The notes under the pieces are model-generated. The model was not told where the DNA came from, searched no databases, and was given only the letters and a program-made list of their open reading frames with translations. A program made the position numbers and the translations under genes. Shown here in pieces: positions 15,936 to 24,893 of a DNA stretch of 64,000 nucleotides (positions are counted from its first letter, which is position 1; every line of letters begins with the position of its first letter). The DNA comes from Treponema zioleckii (GTDB lineage: Bacteria > Spirochaetota > Spirochaetia > Treponematales > Treponemataceae). The DNA is taken from contig NZ_JPUF01000006.1 of the NCBI RefSeq assembly GCF_014737315.1, positions 1 through 64,000 of the forward strand, in the 5' to 3' direction.

Positions 15936-17531
15936 TTAATTTTTGAATTTCCAGTTTTCAACTGAAAGGAACGGATTGTCCGAACCGATTACGATGTTTT
16001 CCAAACCGCGTGAATAAATGTTCTTTTTGAGTGTAAAAAGATAGAGCGCAGGAGAAAGTTCTGTTGCTCGTTTATCAATTTCTACGATCAAATTAGCCCA
16101 TTTTTTTGTTTCATTTTCGCTTACGACTTGGTCGAAAAGCGAATTCAAAGCACTGTCCGCAATTCCTGTAATGTTGTCCGGCGATTTTGAGTTGTAGTAT
16201 GAACAAAGGCTTGAATAAACGTTGTCAAAACCATCGCGGTAAATCAGCGCAAGGTCGTAAGATTTTTCTTTGAAAACGACTCGTTTGAAAACCTGTTCAC
16301 CAGTGCGTTTAACTTCTACGTTCAAACCGATTTCTTTAAGCTGTTTTGCAATTCCTTCTGCAAGGCGTTTTCCAAATTCGCCCATTGATTCTGGATAAAG
16401 CAAGTTTGCGTTCTGTCCAGAAATTCCGCTTGCTTCGGCGAGGGCTTTTGCTTTTTCAAGGTCGTACGGGAGATTGTTCGGCATTGGATCCTGCACGTAT
16501 TCTGGAATGTTTGAAGAAAACAAATTTGATGGATAAGGACCATTGTTGATTACAACGCTCTCTTCCTGGTCTGTAACCGACGGAATAAGATTCTGCTTGT
16601 CGAGTGCCATTGCCATTGCCTGGCGTCCTTCTGCGTTCGGGAAGAGTTTTGTGTTGATTGCAACATCGTAGAACGCATACGGAACGAATGAACTTATGTC
16701 AACATTAGGAATCTTTTCGACCGTTGAGCGTTCCATTGGATTTGTCTCAAGAATCATGTTGATTTTGCCTTTTTTAAGTTCGTTCAATCTCTGGAGCGGG
16801 TCGATCGTTCGTTTGATTACAAGAGTTTCCGCCTGAGGAACGTTCTTAAAGTAAAGTCCGTTGCCCTCAAAAGTGAGCCATTTTCCGATTTCCCAAGAAG
16901 CTAGCTTGAAAGGTCCTGTGCCGATTGGTGCTGTCGCAAAATCGCGCTCATTCTGCCCCTCTCGCAAGTTGATGTTCATCTGAACTCCGTTGTATTTTGA
17001 CGGAATGATTTTAAAAGTGAGTACAGGATAGGCACGCATTTCTGGTATCGGATTTCTGAATTCGATTTTTACAGTCTGGTCGTCAATTGCCTCAACATAC
17101 TCGATGAATGAATCAAGATATTCTCGTTTTGGAGAATGATTGGCTTCCAATATATATGCGTTGAACGAATATTCAACGTCGTGAGCTGTTACTGGGGTTC
17201 CGTCATGCCACGTAAGTCCGTCAAGAAGCGTTGCCGTGTAAGTTTTTTTTGTGATTGGATCCTGCTCAATGCTTGATGCAAGTGCCAATTCTGTGTAGAG
17301 TTTTCCGCTTGTCTCATCAACTTCAAAGTTTGTGAGTCCGTCGAACAAAAGTTCGTCTGCATTAAGACCAGAAGTGTTCTGCGCGAGAACTGGATTTAAT
17401 GAATCCGGCAGATCCGACACCGCAATAGTAATTCCTTTTGGCGGTTGCTTTACGATCATGATTGCGGTGATTGCTGCCGCAAGTGCAACGCCGATAATTC
17501 CGACTGCTAGAGCTTTTTTATTTAATTTCAT
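15936..17531 (-). CDS. Family 5 extracellular solute-binding protein (peptide/nickel type)
   Basis: A 531-residue protein with an N-terminal membrane segment (MKLNKKALAVGIIGVALAA) and no lipobox cysteine, so it is either secreted or kept by an uncleaved anchor. The mature part has the SBP family 5 landmarks: SDLPDSLNPVLAQN near residue 40, LLDGLTWHDGTPVTAHDVEYSF near 105-125, a GTGPFKLASWE motif near 205 and DLALIYRDGFDN near 425. This family delivers peptides, nickel or related ligands to Dpp/Opp permeases. It lies two bases after the upstream lipoprotein stop and before the permease genes, so it is the obvious binding component of this transporter. Loss of the usual lipid anchor is unusual compared with the other binding proteins in the window. 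Confidence 0.9.
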   Translation of the reverse strand: MKLNKKALAVGIIGVALAAAITAIMIVKQPPKGITIAVSDLPDSLNPVLAQNTSGLNADELLFDGLTNFEVDETSGKLYTELALASSIEQDPITKKTYTATLLDGLTWHDGTPVTAHDVEYSFNAYILEANHSPKREYLDSFIEYVEAIDDQTVKIEFRNPIPEMRAYPVLTFKIIPSKYNGVQMNINLREGQNERDFATAPIGTGPFKLASWEIGKWLTFEGNGLYFKNVPQAETLVIKRTIDPLQRLNELKKGKINMILETNPMERSTVEKIPNVDISSFVPYAFYDVAINTKLFPNAEGRQAMAMALDKQNLIPSVTDQEESVVINNGPYPSNLFSSNIPEYVQDPMPNNLPYDLEKAKALAEASGISGQNANLLYPESMGEFGKRLAEGIAKQLKEIGLNVEVKRTGEQVFKRVVFKEKSYDLALIYRDGFDNVYSSLCSYYNSKSPDNITGIADSALNSLFDQVVSENETKKWANLIVEIDKRATELSPALYLFTLKKNIYSRGLENIVIGSDNPFLSVENWKFKN

Positions 17532-17533
17532 AA

Positions 17534-18985
17534 TTAGCGTACCCTCGTAATAAATGAATTGTAAACAACGACTTCGCCTGAATACGAATCCGTTTTTCCT
17601 TTTTGAACTTCAAAATAATAGTTTGTTCCGTTGAACTGTCTTCCTGCGTTCATTACAGGCCATGAGTTGCCAACTTTGTTTGCCTTGCTGACCAAATCCT
17701 TCATGTCGTTCTTTTCGATGAGTTTTCCGCTTTTTGTGTTTGCGTTAAAAACTCTTACGGTTCTGTTGTCGCGCATGGTGATTACCAAGTCGTTCATCTG
17801 ACCTGCTGGAATAGAAACCATTCCCCACCAGTATTCGTTTTTCTTTGCGCCTGTTGCGCTGAATTTTGCTGGGCGTGATTTTTTGCTTTCTGCAGTTGAG
17901 CCTGGTGCCGGGTTGAAGAGACCAATCATAAGCGGCATAACTGTTTTTCCTCGGCTTGCAACTTCCTCTGCGTTTGCAATTTCACGGCTAATCTGCGTGA
18001 TTTTTGCGTTAAGGTCGTTTCTCATGTATTTTACGTCGTCAAGAACATCCTGGCTGATTTCTTTAGGATATTTTCCTGCGAATGCCATAAGCTCGGCGTA
18101 AATCGAATCAAGGTTCGTGCGAACAGACTTGTAATGCGCAAGGATGTCGTACGAAGTGAGCGCGCCGCCTTTTCCGCTTCCTGAGCCTTTTGCTGGTTGG
18201 CGGGCAAATTCTTCACCGAATCTGTTTTTGAATTCGTAAACTTTGTCTCGTACAAGACCTTCTCTCTGAATTGCAAAATCCTGTCGATCTTTTTTGAGCT
18301 GTCTGATGCTTGAAGTTACGGCTGCTTCTGATTCAACACCAGATTTTTTTGCAGTCGCGTTTGCTTCGCTTTCTGCAACTGAGTAATTGTTTATTACTTT
18401 TTCCATTGCAAGAAGTTTTTCATCAAATCCTGTTACGGCAGATGCTTCTTTTCCCTGTGCAGACAAAGCGCTGCGTTTTGCTGAAATATTTGAAACTACG
18501 TCCGCGAGTTTTACGACTTTTGCAAGGTCTGGGTGGTCGCCATAAACTTTTTTTGCGGTCGTAACCAATTTTTTTGCTTCCCCTGGACGACCGTTTTCTA
18601 CGAGTCGTTTACCACATGCCGCACTTACTACCGCACCTTTTTCGCAAACGTCTGCTGGCAAATCCAATGCGTCGTCGAGTGCCGAAAAGTTTGTGAGTGC
18701 CGTATTGCAGGCTGTAAGAAGTTTTTTCTCATTTTTTGTGGAATCAGTACTGTCGAGGGCTTTTATGCCTTCGTTGTACTTGTCAATATAACCGATATAT
18801 TTTTTGTTCAAGTCGGCATTTTTGATGTCTGTCCAATAAGCGCGGGCCGCCTCTGGTTCTCTTTTGTTCCATGCGTTGACTCCGGCTGTGACAGCTTTTT
18901 CGTCTGCGCTCATTTTTGTTGAGGCGCAAGAAAGCACTACCATGGCAGTGATAACTGCTATAAAGATAAATCCTATTTTTTTCAT
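17534..18985 (-). CDS. Lipoprotein of unknown function in transporter operon
   Basis: A 483-residue lipoprotein: MKKIGFIFIAVITAMVVLSC places the lipidated residue at Cys20. The next 300 residues are Ala/Lys/Glu-rich and helical, with a TPR-like opening (WNKREPEAARAYW, GRPGEAKKLVTTAKKVYGDHPDLAKVV) and probable coiled coil. The last 130 residues are beta-rich (NEYWWGMVSIPAGQMNDLVITMRDNRTVRVFN) and may be a separate binding domain. A Gly/Ser/Lys linker (KGSGSGKGG) separates parts. The start codon overlaps the stop of the SUMF-fold gene by four bases, and the next gene begins two bases after its stop, so it is made together with the transporter. I do not recognise a family. An accessory role in capturing the substrate at the cell surface is only inferred. 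Confidence 0.8.
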   Translation of the reverse strand: MKKIGFIFIAVITAMVVLSCASTKMSADEKAVTAGVNAWNKREPEAARAYWTDIKNADLNKKYIGYIDKYNEGIKALDSTDSTKNEKKLLTACNTALTNFSALDDALDLPADVCEKGAVVSAACGKRLVENGRPGEAKKLVTTAKKVYGDHPDLAKVVKLADVVSNISAKRSALSAQGKEASAVTGFDEKLLAMEKVINNYSVAESEANATAKKSGVESEAAVTSSIRQLKKDRQDFAIQREGLVRDKVYEFKNRFGEEFARQPAKGSGSGKGGALTSYDILAHYKSVRTNLDSIYAELMAFAGKYPKEISQDVLDDVKYMRNDLNAKITQISREIANAEEVASRGKTVMPLMIGLFNPAPGSTAESKKSRPAKFSATGAKKNEYWWGMVSIPAGQMNDLVITMRDNRTVRVFNANTKSGKLIEKNDMKDLVSKANKVGNSWPVMNAGRQFNGTNYYFEVQKGKTDSYSGEVVVYNSFITRVR

Positions 18986-20592
18986 TTTGAAACCTCCCTT
19001 ACAAGTCTGAATCCGATGTCTACTCCGTTTTTCTCACCGTCAACGATTCTGAAATTTGAAATGCGCAAGTCTGTTGGACCGTCCATCCAAGAACCGCCTT
19101 TTACAACGCGCATAGTCGAATCTTCTTTTGGTTCTTCCTCGCGTGTTGACGTTGTCCATTCCCAAACGTTTCCTGCCATATCTGCGATTCCCCAGGCATT
19201 TTTGCCGTTTTCAAAAGAACCTACTGGTGAAGTTGATTTGAATAATTTGTTTCCCTTGAAGTTTGCGCATTTTGCCTTGTTCGGAGCTTCATCGCCCCAC
19301 GGATAAATGCTGGCTTTTCCTGCACGTGCGGCTTTTTCCCATTCTTCTTCTGTTGGGAGCCTGTAAGTTTCGCCTGTCTGCTCAGAAAGCCATGCCGCAT
19401 ACGCTTCTGCATCTGCAAAAGAAACGCCTACGACTGGCTGTGCGTCCTGATTATAGGCAGAATTGTCAAAGTATTCAGGAATGTTTTCTGCGCGTGTTGC
19501 ATGAAGGAATGCCGCAAAGTCCGCGTTCGTAACAGGAAGTACTGCAATTGAATATGCTCCTGTTGAAACTTTGTGGGAAGCTTCTTTTTTTCCGGCTCTT
19601 GAATCCTGCGGAACGGCACCTGCATTGAAATCACCGGCTTCAACGTCAACGAACTGATGATTTTCTGCAAAACTCTCGTTGTGAACGAAATGTGCGTCTA
19701 CGGCAGAGATTTCATCAAACTTTTTCATTGCCTTAGATGCTTGTGCTGAAAGCGTGAACGCTGTTGAAACCGTGAGAGTTACAGGCTTGTTCTTGTAAGC
19801 TTCTTCGCTCGGATATTCAATTGAAGCTTTTCCTTTTGCGTCTGTTTTTACGCTTGAAACGACTTCTTCAATTTCCTTTGCAGAAGCGAGAAGTTCGCTA
19901 ATTTCCCAACAGATTTTTAAATTCAGACCAGAAATCGCTTTTCCGGCTTGGTCAGTTACGCTTACAGAAATCTTTTTCTCTGACGGAATGAATCCGTCTT
20001 TCTCAAGAATTTCAATGTGAAGATTTTTTACGAGCGCCTCACATTCTCCCTCGATTTTTCGAGAAAAAAGTTCTGGGCTGTTTTCCTGAACTGTGAGCAA
20101 TTCTGTTTCGCCATTTTCTGCAAGAATTGTCAGAATTGACATTGCCTCGTTGATTTTTTCAGCAGGGCTTTTTGACAGAAAAGCTTCATAGCGTGGGGTG
20201 AGCGAAGTTCTAAGGTCATCGGCGAATGATTTTTCGGCCTTGTCCCAGTCTGCAAGCTTGATTCTGTAAACAACGTTGAGACCTTTTTTGTCCTGTGTAT
20301 AAGGTTTTAAATTTTTAAGGCGATTGTTTGCAGATTCATCGCTTATTTTTACGCGCGGCTTTTTTGGGTTTTCAGCGCGCACTTTTGCCGTAAGCGCAGT
20401 TTCGATTAAGTCAACTTTTCCTGCAAAAGCTGCTTCTTCTTTTGAAGAACCTTTTCCGTAACCGTAATAAAATCCTTCTTCTTCTTTTACGGCTTTAGGC
20501 TCTGGCTTTGCGAATGACACGAAACCAATCATAAGCAAGCAAGATAAAGTCGTCAGAATTTTAACCTGTTTTCTGACATAAAAATCAAACAT
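18982..20592 (-). CDS. Secreted SUMF1/FGE-fold protein with LPP20-like and Ig-like parts
   Basis: A 536-residue protein with a signal segment (ILTTLSCLLMIGFVSFAK). Residues about 45-80 (YGYGKGSSKEEAAFAGKVDL) resemble LPP20-type domains, residues about 200-285 form an Ig-like strand set (ISVSVTDQAGKAISGLNLKI), and residues about 315-536 are a formylglycine-generating-enzyme-sulfatase fold: YRLPTEEEWEKAARAG, YPWGDE, GNVWEWT, RVVKGGSW and DIGFRLV. Catalytic FGEs carry a cysteine pair after the GGSW motif; here that segment has none, so it is probably a non-catalytic binding version of the fold. It is the first gene of the six-gene operon, with a GAGGAG ribosome-binding site before the ATG at 20592. 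A role as surface partner of the transporter is inferred from position only. Confidence 0.85.
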   Translation of the reverse strand: MFDFYVRKQVKILTTLSCLLMIGFVSFAKPEPKAVKEEEGFYYGYGKGSSKEEAAFAGKVDLIETALTAKVRAENPKKPRVKISDESANNRLKNLKPYTQDKKGLNVVYRIKLADWDKAEKSFADDLRTSLTPRYEAFLSKSPAEKINEAMSILTILAENGETELLTVQENSPELFSRKIEGECEALVKNLHIEILEKDGFIPSEKKISVSVTDQAGKAISGLNLKICWEISELLASAKEIEEVVSSVKTDAKGKASIEYPSEEAYKNKPVTLTVSTAFTLSAQASKAMKKFDEISAVDAHFVHNESFAENHQFVDVEAGDFNAGAVPQDSRAGKKEASHKVSTGAYSIAVLPVTNADFAAFLHATRAENIPEYFDNSAYNQDAQPVVGVSFADAEAYAAWLSEQTGETYRLPTEEEWEKAARAGKASIYPWGDEAPNKAKCANFKGNKLFKSTSPVGSFENGKNAWGIADMAGNVWEWTTSTREEEPKEDSTMRVVKGGSWMDGPTDLRISNFRIVDGEKNGVDIGFRLVREVSK

Positions 20593-20700
20593 AAAATTCT
20601 CCTCGATACCAAAGTTTTTGTAGATGCATCTGTGATACTCGAAATTGGATTATATTTGATTTTTCTTGCGGAAAAAAAGTATGTTTTTTAAAAAGAAATC
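20593..20700 (-). promoter_or_regulatory. Likely promoter region of the SUMF/transporter operon
   Basis: On the minus strand a TATAAT box lies at 20649-20654 and GAGGAG precedes the ATG at 20592. A convincing -35 box is not visible; the expected place is T-rich. The remaining bases up to 20830 are AT-rich and show no further feature. Confidence 0.35.
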
Positions 20701-20830
20701 AGAGAATCTCCAATTGAGAAAAAAAATCTCAAAAAATCTCTAAAATCTTTTCTTATTCATTAAAAAAATACTTAACTTTTTACATTTTCAGTGAAAAAAG
20801 ATTGATTTTTTTAAGGTGATTTTTTGGTCT

Positions 20831-20876
20831 AAAACTCTGCACTGGCTGGCGGTAGCGAACGCAAGTGCAGAGTTTT
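20831..20876 (-). terminator. Hairpin after the orphan solute-binding protein gene
   Basis: A perfect 13 bp inverted repeat, aaaactctgcact (20831-20843) with agtgcagagtttt (20864-20876), lies 25 bases after the stop at 20901. The stem ends in TTTT on the minus strand, so it can act as a terminator. Its loop contains a 'gcggtagcgaacgc' segment reminiscent of the third hairpin of the dispersed structured repeats. Confidence 0.55.
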
Positions 20877-20900
20877 GCACGGGTAAGTTGATTTATATCT

Positions 20901-22217
20901 TTATTTTGCTTTTACCATTTCGGCAAGTTCTGCCATAACTTGGGCAAGCTCTTCGTGTGTGAGTTTAGCTTCTTTTGAAAGCCCTTCAAGCGGTACACCG
21001 GAAGCTGCAACCCAATATCTTGCGTCGGAGGCCTGCTTGTCTGGCGTTCGGCAGTGATTTAAAACTGGGGCAAGTCCTGTCTGGCGTGCCAAAATCTCCT
21101 CGCTTTCTGCCGAAACCAACTCACTGCACAGTTGAGAAATTTCCTCTCGGCTTTCAAAAGGCACTGCGTAGGTTACAGGAGCCACAAAATTCCTTTCGCC
21201 GGCATTTCTCGGAGACGGAAAATAAATAGAGGCATATCGTGAAATTACTTTTGTGTCGTATTCCCGATGGTCGTCAAGGCTCATAAAAGCGACTGAAGCG
21301 AGTCGAGCTTTTAAAAATGCCCGGACGTCATTTTTGCTGAGTGCAAAAACATCTTTATGAATCAGACCTTTTTTGTACCAGTCGTTCAAAAAAGAAATTG
21401 GCTTTGAAAAAGGTGCGTTGGAATCTTCCGTAAGTCGTTTTGCAATTCTCGTGGCGTTGAATTTTTCGCCATCTTTTACGCACAGAAGTTCCGCCGCTTT
21501 GTTGTAGTCTTCAAGTCCGTAGAAAGCTTCCGTAATTGCGCCGAGAAGGTCTGCAAAAAGCTCAGCATCTTTGCCTGCAAAAATAATAGGAAAATCTTTC
21601 GTTCTTTTTTCGATTCTGGCGAATGTTTCAAGGTCGTCCCAAGTTGCGATTGCAGATAATCCTGACGATTTGAACGCAGAAAAATCAATGTCGATTTCAA
21701 AGTGGCTTGAAAGAATCGGAAGTGCTGTTACGAGTGTTTCCGGGGCAAATTCAGAATCTGAATCTGATTTTTGCGCACCGTCATTTTTAGGCACTTCGTC
21801 GTTTTTTTTGTTTGCGTTCGCCGCAAAATGTGCTTTTTGTCGTATTGAGGACGTCATTTCATTGGTTATCGAAGACACAAAACCGATTTTTCCTGATTTT
21901 GAATCGGCCTTGTCAAAAGCCTGCCTAAGATTCTCTCCGCCGTCCACGAAGAGAAGTGACGGCTTGTTTACAAAGCTGATTTGCTGTTCAAGGGGCTTTG
22001 CCTGATCAAGTTCAAGATACTCAAAAGAAATATTCTCTTTTTTAGAGATTTCTTCGAGCTGAGTTTTTATTGCATCAACTTGTACTTTTGGAAGCCCGTA
22101 AAAACTGATTGCAGGAACGGTTTTCCTGACTTTTGTAAGAAATAAAAAAATTGTGGTTGCTGCGATTAAGATAAATGCACCGCAAATAATAGAAAAGATT
22201 TTAGTTCGTTTAGTCAT
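20901..22217 (-). CDS. Orphan membrane-anchored solute-binding-like protein
   Basis: I chose the ATG at 22217 (MTKRTKIFSIICGAFILIA), giving 438 residues; an upstream TTG at 22244 is less likely. A single hydrophobic segment (residues 8-27) without lipobox anchors or exports it. The body has the outline of a periplasmic binding protein of the extracellular family 1 type: SFLFVDGGE-like strand near 90, TWDDLETFARI near 200, FPIIFAGKD and a long helical C-terminus ending in EELAQVMAELAEMVKAK. A low-complexity Lys/Asp/Ser stretch (residues about 148-167) interrupts the N-domain. No permease lies nearby, so the partner is unknown. A strong promoter immediately abuts the start codon and there is no Shine-Dalgarno sequence. 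Confidence 0.75.
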   Translation of the reverse strand: MTKRTKIFSIICGAFILIAATTIFLFLTKVRKTVPAISFYGLPKVQVDAIKTQLEEISKKENISFEYLELDQAKPLEQQISFVNKPSLLFVDGGENLRQAFDKADSKSGKIGFVSSITNEMTSSIRQKAHFAANANKKNDEVPKNDGAQKSDSDSEFAPETLVTALPILSSHFEIDIDFSAFKSSGLSAIATWDDLETFARIEKRTKDFPIIFAGKDAELFADLLGAITEAFYGLEDYNKAAELLCVKDGEKFNATRIAKRLTEDSNAPFSKPISFLNDWYKKGLIHKDVFALSKNDVRAFLKARLASVAFMSLDDHREYDTKVISRYASIYFPSPRNAGERNFVAPVTYAVPFESREEISQLCSELVSAESEEILARQTGLAPVLNHCRTPDKQASDARYWVAASGVPLEGLSKEAKLTHEELAQVMAELAEMVKAK

Positions 22218-22224
22218 AGTGTTG

Positions 22225-22254
22225 ATTATAAGGCTTTCGAGCAATCGATGTAAA
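22225..22254 (-). promoter_or_regulatory. Promoter giving a probable leaderless transcript
   Basis: On the minus strand TTTACA (22249-22254) and TATAAT (22225-22230) are 18 bases apart. Only seven bases separate the -10 box from the ATG at 22217, so the transcript should begin at or next to the start codon. Confidence 0.6.
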
Positions 22255-22302
22255 TAAAGCCTGAAAAATCTCTGATGAATATCAGATGAATAACCGATAT
22301 TT

Positions 22303-24891
22303 ATGGGTATGCGTATTTTATCCTCTATCGTACTTTTTATTTCAATAAGTTTTTCTGTTTTTGCGGCAAAATCAGACAGGACGATTTACAGTCTTCCAGA
22401 AAATTTGACCGGCAAAGTTAATTCAAAAAGTTCAGTTGCAAAGACTTCTAAAAATTCGGACTCCGCAAAAAATTCTGCTAGCGCAATTGACAGTTCAAAA
22501 CTGAATTCATCAGTTTCTTCAAATTTTATGCTGGCAGGAACGAAAAAAGGACTTTTTAAATACACTGACAGAAAATCATCTTCCGTTCTTTGGGACGAGG
22601 GAACTGTTTCTGAAATTTTTGAGTGCACAGAAACTCTGGAAGATGGCTCAAAATCAAAAGTCTGGTATTTTCTCACTTCCGCAGGAATTCTTACGTCCAG
22701 AGATTTGAAAAACTTTGAATATAGAAACGAGGGACTTCCGTTCCTTACGATTAAGCAATACGATGGAAAAAATATTAGTTTTGTAAAGCAAATTGCACAG
22801 CTCAAAGATCTTGCTGTTCATCCTACGAATCCAAAAATTCTTGTTACGGCTACAAAAGATGCTGTTTACATAACTTATGATGGCGGTGCAAGCTGGAAAT
22901 CCATAGGTTCTTCTGGCGACCCGACTTCTGGAATCAAGGCGGTTGCCGTTGCCGACATGGCCCGTGCCAATACGGGAAAGGCTGCCGTTACGAATGCCGA
23001 CGGAACTGTAACGCCTGCTGTTGCGCCAAAAACTGATCTTGTGGTGTTTATGGCTCACTCGATTTTTGGTTTTGCGTATTGCTATCCGAGGGAAAGCAAA
23101 ATCTCATGGAAGAATGTTGGTTCTGGTTTTGACGTTCAGAAAACCCAGACTTATTCAGACGAAATTTCTGACATTCTTCCTGTCGTAAAAAAAGACGCCA
23201 ATGGTTTTGACACAACGGAAGTTTATGTTTCGCAGACTTTTATGCCAAAAATCTACAGATTCAACTGGGCTGCAAAAAAAGGCGAGAAGATTTTTACCGG
23301 AAAAGAGCCTGTTGACACGATTGACGCACTTTTCTTTGACGGTGCGAATTTAATTTATTCTCAGCCTGGCGAAATCGCTTCGTTCAATATTGCCACAAAA
23401 ACGAAGGACACAGTGCCGTCTGAAATTGAAAAATGGAAACAATATTTTAGTCTCGTAAAAGAAGACGACGTGCTTTATTCCGCATGGGTTCCGTATTCTG
23501 CGAAATCTGGAGAAAAATCCGGAATTTCTTTGGGCGAACTTTGGCTTCTGTATCCTGATTCTTGCAATAACAAATATGCTGAAAAGGCGACTGACAGAAA
23601 GGCCGTTTACGTTCAGGCTCACAAACTTATGACGAAAAACGGAATCGACAAGTACAAGAGAATAATCAAGAACAACAATCTTGATGCAATGGTAATCGAC
23701 ATGAAGGACGATTACGGCGGAATCCGTTTTGACCCGAAAGACCCGCTCCTAAAAAAACTTGCGTTCGTAAGTACTTATAAAATAGACATCGACACGTTTG
23801 TTCCTGCAATGAAGGAAGCCGGAATTTATCTTGTTGCCAGAATCGTAACTTTTAAGGACAAAAATCTCTGGTCTTATGGAAAGAACGAGTATGCTGTTTG
23901 GGACAGTTCTACAAAGCGTCCGTGGCAGGGAATTCAGTATTACGAGGAAGTGAAGGATTCTGCGGGCAAAGTGACCGGTTCACGTGCAGTGCGATATGAT
24001 GAGCACTGGGTTGACCCTTACTCGCACGAAGTTTGGGAATACAACATGCGAATTGCCCGCGAGCTTGTTGAGCGCGGTTTTGATGAAATTCAGTTTGACT
24101 ACATTCGCTTTCCGACAGACGGTCGGAACATGGGCAATGCGACTTTCCGCTGGAAGAATCCAGGAATGGACAAAGAAAGTGCCTTGCTTTCGTTCTTGTC
24201 TTACGTCCGAAAAAATATCGACGCCCCGATTGGAATCGACATTTACGGCGCGAACGGTTGGTACAGAAGCGGAACGCGCACTGGTCAGGACGTTGAGCAG
24301 CTTGCTGAATATGTTGATGTAATCTGCCCGATGTTCTATCCGAGCCATTTTGAGAACAGTTTTTTGAATTACGAGCCAAAAACTGAGCGCCCGTACAGAA
24401 TTTATTATTACGGAACTTACCGAAATACAGTAATCGGAAGGAACAAGTTGATTATTCGTCCGTGGGTTCAGGCATTCTATCTTGGTTCGTCTCCTTACGA
24501 CCGTGGATATTACACCGATACCAACGGTTACAAATACGTTAAGCAGGAAGTCTTTGGCGTTCGGGACAGCGTTAACCGCGGTTACATGTACTGGAACGGC
24601 GTCTGCGACTACTACGCGATTTTTAAGGATCCGGGGGATGCTCCGTACACTGGCCCTTCTTTGGAAGCCTCGTCAAAATTCAGAAAGCCTGCTCTTTCTG
24701 GCGGAAGCCGTGGATTTGACAATGCTTCTTCTGAACATCCAAGAGACGAGACTCCGATTGATTCCGGCTTGAGTGCATCCGAAGGAATTTCCCTCTGGAA
24801 TTCTGTTCGGGCGCAAAAAACAAAGGAAGGTGCGTCTTTACCAAAACTGAGTGATTTTGAAAAGCTCCTTTCTGGTAACGAGGAACTTTAA
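22303..24891 (+). CDS. Secreted propeller-plus-putative glycosidase (DUF4015-type)
   Basis: An 862-residue protein with a signal peptide (MGMRILSSIVLFISISFSVFAA). After a Ser/Lys-rich linker (residues 40-75) comes a beta-propeller-like region to about 430, with an Asp-box TYDGGASW at 191-198 as in sialidase-type propellers. Residues about 435-790 match the GHL/DUF4015 putative glycoside hydrolase family: MVIDMKDDYGGIRFDP, then FDEIQFDYIRFPTDG near 595-610, GIDIYGANGWY and VDVICPMFYPSHF, the strands of a TIM barrel with candidate acidic catalytic residues. The substrate is unknown; a cell-wall or host glycan is possible. The mnmE start follows two bases after the stop, so the two genes are coupled despite unrelated roles. 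ATG at 22303 was kept; a second ATG lies two codons on. Confidence 0.85.
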   Translation: MGMRILSSIVLFISISFSVFAAKSDRTIYSLPENLTGKVNSKSSVAKTSKNSDSAKNSASAIDSSKLNSSVSSNFMLAGTKKGLFKYTDRKSSSVLWDEGTVSEIFECTETLEDGSKSKVWYFLTSAGILTSRDLKNFEYRNEGLPFLTIKQYDGKNISFVKQIAQLKDLAVHPTNPKILVTATKDAVYITYDGGASWKSIGSSGDPTSGIKAVAVADMARANTGKAAVTNADGTVTPAVAPKTDLVVFMAHSIFGFAYCYPRESKISWKNVGSGFDVQKTQTYSDEISDILPVVKKDANGFDTTEVYVSQTFMPKIYRFNWAAKKGEKIFTGKEPVDTIDALFFDGANLIYSQPGEIASFNIATKTKDTVPSEIEKWKQYFSLVKEDDVLYSAWVPYSAKSGEKSGISLGELWLLYPDSCNNKYAEKATDRKAVYVQAHKLMTKNGIDKYKRIIKNNNLDAMVIDMKDDYGGIRFDPKDPLLKKLAFVSTYKIDIDTFVPAMKEAGIYLVARIVTFKDKNLWSYGKNEYAVWDSSTKRPWQGIQYYEEVKDSAGKVTGSRAVRYDEHWVDPYSHEVWEYNMRIARELVERGFDEIQFDYIRFPTDGRNMGNATFRWKNPGMDKESALLSFLSYVRKNIDAPIGIDIYGANGWYRSGTRTGQDVEQLAEYVDVICPMFYPSHFENSFLNYEPKTERPYRIYYYGTYRNTVIGRNKLIIRPWVQAFYLGSSPYDRGYYTDTNGYKYVKQEVFGVRDSVNRGYMYWNGVCDYYAIFKDPGDAPYTGPSLEASSKFRKPALSGGSRGFDNASSEHPRDETPIDSGLSASEGISLWNSVRAQKTKEGASLPKLSDFEKLLSGNEEL

Positions 24892-24893
24892 TT

